DNA from: Streptomyces sp. NRRL F-6131
GTDB lineage: Bacteria; Actinomycetota; Actinomycetes; Streptomycetales; Streptomycetaceae
Direction: 5' to 3'
DNA length: 45,589 bases
NCBI GenBank assembly: GCA_000719695.1
Contig: JOHN01000061.1
Location: forward strand, 1-45,589
The notes beneath the pieces are model-generated. The model saw only the letters and a list, made by a program, of their open reading frames with translations. It ran no database searches and was not told where the DNA came from. Positions within the stretch are counted from its first letter, which is position 1, and every line of letters starts with the position of its first letter. Made by a program: the position numbers and the translations under genes. Of the stretch, positions 16,100 through 23,537 are shown piece by piece.

Positions 16100-17440
16100 T
16101 GGCCAAGAACCTCGGGCAGACCGGCGACCCCGGGGAACTCGTCCCGGGGAACCCCGAAACGATCGCCTCGACCGTCGCCTGGCTCAAGAGCTACGGCGAC
16201 ATCCTGCACTCGACCGGCGAGGGCCTCAAGCGCATCGACACCGTCGAGGGCTGGTCCGGCAAGGCCGGCGACGCGTTCCGGCACGCCTTCCACGGCGAGC
16301 CCAAGAAGTGGCTGGTGGCCGGCGACTGCTTCCACGACGCCTCCACGGCGCTGGCCGACTACCGGTGGACGCTGGCCTGGGCCCAGGAACGGGCCGCCGA
16401 CGCGATCCGGCATTGGAACGAGGGCCAGAGCGCCACGAGCAACGCCAGGTCCGAGCACCAGGACGCGGAGCGCAACGCCGGGCACGAACTGCCCTTCACC
16501 GATCCCGGCGAGAGCGCCCGGGCGGCCGCGAACCAGACCCTCAAGACCGCGCGGGAGCAGCTCAAGAGCGCGGGCGACACCGCGGCGCGCACGATCGCCA
16601 AGGCCCGCGACAAGGCTCCCGAGGAGCCCGGCTGGCTGGACAAGGTGGGCGACTTCTTCTCCGACGCCGGCGACTTCGCCCTGGACCTCGGCAGGACCGC
16701 CGTCGAGGACCTGGCCTCGGTGGGCAACGCGATGATCCACGACCCGGGCGCGGTGCTGGAGGTCGCGGGCGGCCTCGGCCTGGCCGCCCTGGGCGCCGGC
16801 GGTGAGGTACTGGGCGCCGGCCTCGACCTCACCGGCGCGGGCGCGGTGATCGGCGTGCCCGTGAACGTGGTCTCCGCCGGGGTGATCGCCACCGGCCTGG
16901 GCATGGCCGGCATCGGCGCGGGGCCAGATCATCGAGGACGCGGCGGGCCCCGACCGGGTCCACATGGAGGGGAACGGCGGGGGCGGGGGCGGCGGCGCGG
17001 GCGAGGTCCGCACCCAGCCGTCCAGGGCCCCCGACCCCAACGCCACGCCGCAGGGGTCCACCACCCGGATCAACCCGGAGGACGCCGCCGAGAACCGGCT
17101 CGCGCTCCAGCGCGAGAACGAGTCGGCGGAGATCCTGGCGAAGCAGGGCTACCACGTCGAGCAGAACCCGTCGGTCCCCGGTCCGAAGAATCCCGACTAC
17201 CGGATCGAGGGCGAGATCTTCGACTGCGTCTCACCCAGCAGCCGGAGCGCCCGGAACGTCGGTTCGAGGATCGAGGAGAAGGTCCTGGAAGGCCAGACCA
17301 GCCGAATCGTCGTCAACCTCGCGGATTCCCCGGTGGAGGTCTCGGCCCTCAAGGCCCAGCTCCACGACTGGCCGATCGAAGGGCTCCAGGAGGCCGTGGT
17401 GATCGACCGGCAGGGCAATATCCTGCACATCTACCCCTAG
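16099..17440 (+). pseudogene. Polymorphic toxin with CdiA-CT-like tRNase domain, frameshifted
   Basis: Translation from GTG 16099 gives about 274 aa. The first ~110 residues are a T7SS-type targeting domain (TVAWLKSYGDILHSTGEGLK, VEGWSGKAGDAF), followed by a coiled-coil and a glycine-rich hydrophobic segment. At 16918-16924 (GCGCGGGGCC) the frame is lost. Reading one base further restores GQIIEDAAGPDRVHMEG and continues to 17440. The C-terminal ~80 residues (NPDYRIEGEIFDC, IVVNLADS, DWPIEGLQE) match the tRNase-type CdiA C-terminal toxin family. One extra base therefore separates delivery and toxin halves. It may be a genuine inactivating indel, a phase-variation event or a sequencing error. 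Intact length would be about 445 aa. Confidence 0.75.
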
Positions 17441-17462
17441 CGCATCCGAACGGATCCCAGCC

Positions 17463-17951
17463 ATGTCAATCTCCCACAGCTTCAACCTGGCCACGCCACT
17501 GTCGGTCGCCGAGGTGGCCGACGTGCTGGACGACGTCGCGCGGGGCGCCAGGCTGTTCGATGCGACCACGGCGGCGGCGACGGACCTGCTCACCGACGGC
17601 GTCGTCACCAGGTACGGCACCTGGATCCGGGTCTTCGCCCCCAACCCCCGGCCGTGGAACCCACTGGTCACCGACCTCCACATCACCCCGACCGTCTCGG
17701 TGGCCTTCCGGCTGGACAAGACCACCGACCTGTCGGGGCAGGAGGACGACGTCGTCCGGGTGGTCGCGGGCCTCCTGGACCGGATCCCGGGCGACGCGGT
17801 GCTCCAGTACCACTACGAGATCATCTGGCTCCTGCGGCGCGACGGCCGGCTCAGCCTCAACGCGCGGGACGACCTCTGGCCGCCCGACCGCCTGGCCGTC
17901 GTCCCCCACCCCTTCACCCGCGAGACCCACGTCTTCTCCGACGAGGACTGA
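17463..17951 (+). CDS. SitI3-like immunity protein
   Basis: This 162-aa protein starts at ATG 17463, 22 nt after the toxin stop. It resembles the SitI3 family of small actinobacterial and myxobacterial immunity proteins: MSISHSFNLATPLSVAEVAD at the N-terminus, TVSVAFRLDKTTDL in the middle, and YEIIWLLRRDGRLSLNARDD towards the end. Immunity proteins bind their cognate toxin in the cytoplasm. Its position right after a nuclease toxin supports the role, although pairing of this family with a CdiA-CT-type nuclease is inferred from position only. The gene is intact while the toxin is broken, the usual order of decay. Confidence 0.7.
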   Translation: MSISHSFNLATPLSVAEVADVLDDVARGARLFDATTAAATDLLTDGVVTRYGTWIRVFAPNPRPWNPLVTDLHITPTVSVAFRLDKTTDLSGQEDDVVRVVAGLLDRIPGDAVLQYHYEIIWLLRRDGRLSLNARDDLWPPDRLAVVPHPFTRETHVFSDED

Positions 17952-17971
17952 TCCCACGCCCCGCGCACCGA

Positions 17972-18012
17972 CGTCGACGGCCCCGCACCCGGGAGGTGAG
18001 GGGCCGTCGACG
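17972..18012 (+). terminator. Strong terminator after the immunity gene
   Basis: A perfect 13-bp inverted repeat (17972-17984 CGTCGACGGCCCC with 18000-18012) lies just after the stop. It is flanked by a second, outer pairing (GATCCCA near 17950 with TGGGGATC near 18020). This is the most stable hairpin in the region. Confidence 0.75.
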
Positions 18013-18028
18013 GCACGGTGGGGATCAG

Positions 18029-18288
18029 AGCAGGCCGAGGGCCGGCATCAGGCAGTGGACGGCGAAGACGGCGGCCAGGGCCTGCGGCACAACGGTCGGG
18101 CGGCCCTGCTGGGCCTCGACCCGTTCGGGAAGTTCACCATCCCCACCAACCCGCAGCCCTTTCTCGCCCAGCGCTAGACGGCCTCAACTACCTCACCGAA
18201 GCCCTCGACCTCGCCGCATCCGGCAAGGCTTGGCCGCGTAGGCGCAGTCGGTGAGTCGACGGCGAGCACAGTGGTGCCCCCGGCTTCG
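18029..18288. other. Unassigned stretch, possibly gene debris
   Basis: No intact gene is seen. A plus-strand fragment (about 18180-18240) reads LNYLTEALDLAASGKAWPRR, and an overlapping frame ends LDPFGKFTIPTNPQPFLAQR. Both look more protein-like than random high-GC translation but cannot be assigned. They may be remnants left beside the decayed locus that follows. Confidence 0.3.
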
Positions 18289-19172
18289 CTACAAAGTGTC
18301 CTGTCGGCCGGAAGGGGGCTTCATGAGGTCATTGAGGAGGGTGTCCGCGACGGCTACTTCGTAGAGGGCCTGGTTGGTGCGTTGCATGGCTTCGGCGAGC
18401 TGCGGATCCCATGGGGTTGGATAGGGCTTGCCGTTGAGCGAAATGCGGTCGTCCTCGCCGGTGGCAGCGGCGCCGGCCAGGTAGTCGCTGGCGGTCATGC
18501 GCCAGGGGCGGGCCCGGTAGCGGTTGATGAGCTGGTTGGTCATGTCGATGCCGGGCCAGTCGAAGTCACCGTGGTAGCGGAGCGTTCCCCCACCTCGGCT
18601 GATTGCGGGCTTTGGTCGATGGCGTAGAGCGCGTCGCCGCGTTCGTGGTCCCGGGCCCAGTGCTGGGTGGAGCCGTCGGACAGGCCCAGGGCTCCGCGGT
18701 GGACGAGCCAGTCGATGACGTAGACGACGGCATCCTTGTGTCCCGGGACGGTGGGGTCGAAGCCCAGGTGCTCGATGCTGTTGGCGTACGGGGTGAGTTC
18801 CCGCACGAGGTCGGCGAGGTTGATCTCGATGCGTGAGTGGTTCAGGCAGGCGAGGACCAGGCAGAGGTAGGCGAGGCGGCGCCGGTCGAAGGGCCGCTTG
18901 CTGCTGCCGGCCGCGGTGAAGTCCTGGCTGCCGTCGAGGCTGTCGAGGCGGCGGGTCAGCCGGGCGTGGTAGGAGGTGGCGTGCAGGGTGTAGCCCAGAA
19001 GGGAGCGGAAGTCCTTCGCCAGCTCGTCGGCCCAGGGTAGTACGGAGGCCAGTGCGCCCTTCCGTGGATAGCTGTCGGTGACGAGGCTGTACCGCAGCAT
19101 CAGACGCGCTGCCTGCTGGTAGGAGCCGAGCTGGGCAGTCTCGACGGTCGCGGCGACGCGGTGTGTTGTCAT
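18289..19172 (-). pseudogene. Chimeric remnant: DUF2398 (TIGR02678) fused to the C-terminus of DUF2399 (TIGR02679)
   Basis: From ATG 19172 about 185 residues match the DUF2398 protein of DUF2397-DUF2398-SMC-DUF2399 loci, with RPFDRRRLAYLCLVLACLNH (about 94-113) and DAVVYVIDWLVHRGALGL (about 150-167). Homology stops after GDALYAIDQ, about half the usual length. In the next frame the sequence changes to LRYHGDFDWPG and then MTNQLINRYRARPWRMTASD, the Toprim-like C-terminal part of DUF2399. The SMC-like gene and most of DUF2399 that should lie between are gone. This is a deletion scar with a frame change near 18585-18610. The family belongs to Wadjet-type anti-plasmid systems. The product cannot be functional. 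Confidence 0.75.
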
Positions 19173-20761
19173 CAGCTGGGCTCCCGGGTGCGGGCGCTTC
19201 GGCGGGCCGAGATGATCTCCAGGTGGAACCCGGGAAGGTGCAGGGTTCCGTTGACGGTCCGCAGTTGACTCCCCCTTTGGTCGGTGATCAGGCGCAGCGT
19301 CATGACATCGCTGGCTCCGGTCGACGGGTGCAGGCGGCCGGCGACCACGGTGCGGCTCTCCAGGGCGCGGGTGAGCAGTTTCAGTACCGCCCGCGTCTCT
19401 GCTTCGTCGAGGATCCTGTCGTGGGCGCCGTGCTCGAGCAGCCCGCTGGCGGCGGCTCTGTCCACGGCCCGGCTCTGGAGATGCTTTTGCCTCAGCGGTG
19501 CGCGGATTCCTCGGCTGGTGCGTACTGGTTGCGGCGCGCCGGGGGGCGGGGCGTTTGCCGTGCTTGAACTGGCTGATGCTGATCTCGACGCCGGGAGCGT
19601 CTCACCAGGTGGAGCGGCTGGAGATCTGGTCGTCATCGTCGTGGGCGCCGGCCAGGTGGCGCACGGAGCGCAGGTCGAACGCCGCGGCCATCAGCGCGTT
19701 CGCCGCTGGCCGGTCCGGGGCTCCGGCGACCCAGGCCGCCAGGTGGCGGAGCTGGGTGGTGCGGCTGACGCCAGTGCGCCGGGACTCGGTAACCTGCCGC
19801 AGGAGAGCGATGACGCCCGAGATCGCGTCGCGGGTGGCGCTCTGCAGCTGGACGGCCTTCGGTTCAACGGGATATTCAGCGACAAACCACTGACGCAGCC
19901 TCGTCCAGCGTCGTCGCCAGTCTTCCCTGCGAGGAGCCACACTCATCATGGGCCGCCCGTCCACGTCGGCAACGCGGTCGAGCATCGTTTCGATGCCACT
20001 GTCCTCGACCTCGCGGACCGCGTCGAGCAGGCGGGGGGTGTAGCGCTCGAGCTCCGCGGAGAAGTCGCTCATGTGTGCGAGCAGGGTGTGCTTGTGGCGC
20101 AAGAACGTCTCGGGCGAGATATCGGTGGTGCGGGCCACGTCGTTCAGCGCGAGGTAGAACCGAGCGGAACGCTGGTCATGTCCTCCAGGACCGCGTCCAG
20201 TCGGGAGAGCTTCCGGTAGATCTCCTCGCGGTCCGCGCTGCGGTTCGCCGTCGCCAGGGCCGTCAGGTCGGCGAGGATGTCGGCGAAGACAAGCCGCGAA
20301 AGGTTGGCGTCCTCCACCCGGACCCCAATCACGGCCTCCACGGCCGTGTAGGCCCGGTATCCGATCTCCGTGAACTGGTAGACCGACTGCCGGTTGCGGT
20401 ACGCGGCAAGCGCTCCGGCACGGGATGCATCCTCGACCTGGTGAAGGACCTTGCCGCCTTCCCGTCCCCGATCCTGCTCACCCGAGAGAACATCCAGCAT
20501 GTTCCGCAGGTTCAGATCGCCGGGCGCCGGCACATCGGCGCACGTCTCGCCGTGTTGGGTCAGCGCCCGGGCCACATCAGCTGTGTGAACTTGCACCTGG
20601 TGAACCGAACGCAAGACATTCATCGCCCGCAAGACCCACAAGTAGGCCTTCGAATCGTCGCGTTGGGTGAAGTTGAAGAGCCTGAGTCGGTCTCCCACCG
20701 CGAGCGAGTCGAGGTCGAATGATGTCAACGCCGTGTCACTCGGACCCTCGCGTTCTGCCAT
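19172..20761 (-). pseudogene. DUF2397 (TIGR02677) Wadjet-type JetA-like gene, disrupted
   Basis: The start is probably ATG 20761 (MAEREGPSD...). The family opening RLRLFNFTQRDDSKAYLWVL is intact (about residues 26-45). The reading frame is then lost near 20170, where one base is missing before the segment RFYLALNDVARTTDISPETF, and is recovered in the next frame. A TGA replaces the second codon of a WW pair at about 19603-19605 (STW-stop-DAPGVEISISQF). A further frame change near 19480-19500 leads into HLQSRAVDRAAASGLLEHGA. The gene ends overlapping the DUF2398 start by 4 nt, showing the original operon. At least three lesions make it non-functional. Confidence 0.75.
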
Positions 20762-21193
20762 CCAGGCCACTTCCCCTTCCCTCGTCGGCTCTCGCTCCAC
20801 GGTGGCACGCCCCAGTGACATTCACGGCCCGATCAGGCCATCAGCAGCCAGGCGAACCCGGGTAGCGCTCGATCCGAGAGCTGGCTCACCCGTCGCTCGA
20901 CGCCCATGTCCACCCCGTGCTCGACAGAGACCCACACCCTCCACTCGCATCTCCCCGCCCCGAGCCAGTGCATGATCCGTACCGTAACCGCTGGCACCAG
21001 CAGTGTGCCGGGAGATCGGCCAACCGGCAGGCTCGCCAACCAACTTCACGCGTGGATCTCGGGCCACAACCCGACTGCGGCGCGAAGGAGGGACGATCAC
21101 CCAGGGCCGAAACGGGGAAGGGGCGCCGATGACGACGCCCCTTCCGTGCGGAACACCGGCGACCTGTGGCCCCGGCTCAGACTGTGGCCGTCG
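20762..21193. other. Gene-free stretch with presumed promoter of the decayed locus
   Basis: These 432 nt lie between the start of the DUF2397 remnant and the end of the next leftward gene. Short frames on both strands have no recognisable features. I see no terminator hairpin or RNA gene here. Confidence 0.4.
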
Positions 21194-22105
21194 TCAGGCG
21201 GCATCCGGCAACTGCTCCGACGACACCGCCGGTTCGCTCGCCAGCTGGAACCCGCAGTCTCCCGGACGCCGGCCCAGCCTCTGCAGCGTCAGGGCCGCGA
21301 GCAAACCGGCCCCAGGTCCCTTCACGGGAGCGCGTTCGGTCCCGACGAAGAAAGTCCCGTCCGCGTTCGGCTCCGCGCCACCCGAGTCGCCTCGGGAGGC
21401 GAGCGCGACACAGAAGCCCCACAAGTCGACGCGCAGACCGCTCGGCAGGTTCGGGTCGACGAAGACGAGCGGACGACTTTCACCGTCCTTGTCGTAGCCG
21501 AAGGCGACCGCGGCGCCGATGCCGTCGGGCAATGCGGGCGCATCCTCGGGCAGGTCCTCGGCCAGCCCATGATGGCGATCAACGATGATCGCCTTCAACT
21601 CGTCGATCACCTCCTCGTCGGTGCGCCAGCCATCCAGCGGGGCCCAGCGGCTCTCCTCATAGAGCGCCGCGATGTCCGGTGCGGCGTGCCGGTCAGCGTC
21701 GGCACCCGCGTCGGTCGCTGTGCCTTCGCGCTTTCTGGGGGCGCTGATGATTTCGAACTCACCGTCGGACTCGTACGCCGGCGCGGCACACAGGCCCGTG
21801 CCGGGCTTCCCGAGGTAGTGCCCGATGAGCTTGCGGATGAGCCGCGAGACGTCCTGGTCGCTCTGACCGGGCCGCACATAGATTCGCAGGCCATTCGACG
21901 GATCGCCGAGCATCGCGCCGAGCGCGTTGTACGGCATCTCCGCTTCGCGAACGGTGGCGTTCAGAAGGTCCAGAAGGACCTCCAGCGGGAGGGCCCAGGC
22001 GTCGTGTGCACGCAGCACGTCGGCCCGCTCGCAGACCTGTCGCTCCTCCGAGGTCGTACGGGCCTCGGAGGCTCGCTGCTCGAAGCTGGGGGCATTGTCG
22101 GCCAT
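21194..22105 (-). CDS. Uncharacterised protein
   Basis: This protein of about 303 aa is not recognised. The start at ATG 22105 is preferred over upstream in-frame candidates because AAGGGA lies 6 nt before it. The N-terminal half is mixed alpha/beta (LPLEVLLDLLNATVREAEMP, then a GLRIYVRPGQ strand and a VSRLIRKLIGHYLG helix). A linker rich in Thr, Asp and Ala follows (about 130-150), and the C-terminal half has IIVDRHHGLAEDLPED and LVFVDPNLPSGLRVDLWGF. No membrane segment or catalytic signature is evident. It is divergent from the Mrr-like nuclease gene over 324 nt and may form a unit with it functionally. Confidence 0.65.
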   Translation of the reverse strand: MADNAPSFEQRASEARTTSEERQVCERADVLRAHDAWALPLEVLLDLLNATVREAEMPYNALGAMLGDPSNGLRIYVRPGQSDQDVSRLIRKLIGHYLGKPGTGLCAAPAYESDGEFEIISAPRKREGTATDAGADADRHAAPDIAALYEESRWAPLDGWRTDEEVIDELKAIIVDRHHGLAEDLPEDAPALPDGIGAAVAFGYDKDGESRPLVFVDPNLPSGLRVDLWGFCVALASRGDSGGAEPNADGTFFVGTERAPVKGPGAGLLAALTLQRLGRRPGDCGFQLASEPAVSSEQLPDAA

Positions 22106-22429
22106 GTCGTGTCCCTTCATCGCGGTGACCATCGATGAATTCAGTTTCTGCACGACCGACAGGCCGCATGGCCTAATCTGGGAAAGCGTATTCAGCTGCG
22201 CTCGGACTCCGCCACGCTCCGGGAGCGTCGTCAGTTGCCGCCGAGGGTTCAAACCACATCAGGGTCGCCGGTCCTGGGCCGCAGCGAGGCGTCCGTGCTG
22301 CGGCGGAGCATAGGCAGACAGAGCTCTGGGGAAGGCGGCTCGACATCCTCCAAGCGAGTGGCTGTCGGCCCGAGTGACCATGAGATGATCGCGCGGGAGT
22401 TCGCTTGGCAGTCTGCGTGGGGGTAAGCC
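22106..22429. promoter_or_regulatory. Divergent intergenic region
   Basis: These 324 nt separate two divergent genes and should contain both promoters. I see a GGGGGT ribosome site before the GTG at 22430 and AAGGGA before the ATG at 22105 (within the gap on the reverse strand). No compelling -35/-10 pair was found. Confidence 0.35.
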
Positions 22430-23485
22430 GTGGTCGAGGACGCCGTGTTGCGAGGGTATCTCCTGGAGGAGGCCCTGGCCTGGCTCCTGCGCTCCTCCGG
22501 CTATCGCCTGCTCGTGCACGAGAGCCAGGATCCCGAGGAACTGGTGACCGACGGGAACACGCTCCGGGTCCGCGGCCGGGGCGCACTGCACCAGGTGGAC
22601 GCCCTGGGGCAGTTCGTGTTCACGCCGGCGTTCTCGATGCCGGTCCGGCTGTTCCTGGAAGCGAAGTTCTACCAGCGCCCCTGCGGACTGGAGTTCGTGC
22701 GCAACGCCCATGGCGTGCTGCACGACGTGAACGAGAACTTCGTGATGCACGCAGGCAGGAGGCCACGACAGCGGCACCAGTACGTGTACGCCCTGTTCTC
22801 GACCTCAGGATTCACGGCAGAGGCCCAGAAGTACGCCGTGGCACATCAGATCTCGCTGGTGGACTTGTCGGGTGCCTCCTTCTCGTGGCTGCTGGGGACG
22901 ATCGGCACCACCGCCTGGACGTTGGGGCAGGCACAGTCCAGCCTCGGTTCGACACCGTTCCCGGTGACGTGGATGCGTACGGAGCTGCGCAAGAAGCTGG
23001 AGACCTGGACGGCGTCCCCGGGATGGCTGCCCACCGACGTGCCGACGAACGTCACGTTCCGGGAGCAGGCCACGGCGACGATCGACGCCTTCGCCGCCGC
23101 GCTGCGGCAGAACAGCGATGCCGAGTTGCTGCTGGGCTTCCCTTCAGCGCCGTTCATCCTGCCTCTGGCCGTCAAGAACCGCCCGGCCTTCACCTCGTAC
23201 GCGGACACACAGCCGGACCATGCGGTGCGGATCCGGCGACGGGGCAGCGGCGGCTCCGCGGAGTGGACCTTGTCACCGTTGGGCCAGGAGGGCGCGTACG
23301 AACTCACCTTCAAGCTGCCGGAGCAGGTGGAGGACTGGATCAGCGACATCGAGGAGAAGGAACGGCGGCGCACCTTGGAGGTGAAGGAGCAGTTCCTGTC
23401 CACGATCACGATCTACCGGATGAACGGTGGTGGCGTGCGCGCGTACCAGCTGCGCTACGAGCCGAGTTCCCTCTCCCGCTCCTGA
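22430..23485 (+). CDS. Mrr-like PD-(D/E)XK restriction endonuclease
   Basis: This 351-aa protein starts at GTG 22430. The N-terminal ~120 residues have the order expected of Mrr-type nucleases: helix GYLLEEALAWLLRSSGYRLL (residues 9-28), the catalytic Asp in HQVDALGQFVF (Asp near 57), and the ExK strand VRLFLEAKFYQ (near 76-80). The rest (SLVDLSGASFSWLL, then a long C-terminal part with strands and a helix EDWISDIEEKERRRTLEVKE) has no named domain and may recognise DNA or a partner. Mrr-type enzymes cut modified or foreign DNA. Its GC-rich codon use is normal for the host. It ends at a hairpin shared with the convergent RelE-UvrD gene. Confidence 0.7.
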   Translation: MVEDAVLRGYLLEEALAWLLRSSGYRLLVHESQDPEELVTDGNTLRVRGRGALHQVDALGQFVFTPAFSMPVRLFLEAKFYQRPCGLEFVRNAHGVLHDVNENFVMHAGRRPRQRHQYVYALFSTSGFTAEAQKYAVAHQISLVDLSGASFSWLLGTIGTTAWTLGQAQSSLGSTPFPVTWMRTELRKKLETWTASPGWLPTDVPTNVTFREQATATIDAFAAALRQNSDAELLLGFPSAPFILPLAVKNRPAFTSYADTQPDHAVRIRRRGSGGSAEWTLSPLGQEGAYELTFKLPEQVEDWISDIEEKERRRTLEVKEQFLSTITIYRMNGGGVRAYQLRYEPSSLSRS

Positions 23486-23498
23486 GCCGGCGGAGCGT

Positions 23499-23534
23499 CG
23501 TGGTCGGCCTCACCACCCGGCGAGGCCGACCACG
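23499..23534. terminator. Bidirectional terminator between nuclease and helicase genes
   Basis: A perfect 13-bp inverted repeat (23499-23511 CGTGGTCGGCCTC with 23522-23534) with a 10-nt loop sits in the 52-nt convergent gap. Confidence 0.75.
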
Positions 23535-23537
23535 GTG

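Noticed and set aside
15484..18177. 897-codon plus-strand frame spanning helper, toxin and immunity genes
   Set aside because: Only its middle part (16099 to about 16920) is real protein. The beginning is out of frame with the EspC-like gene and the end with the toxin domain and immunity gene.
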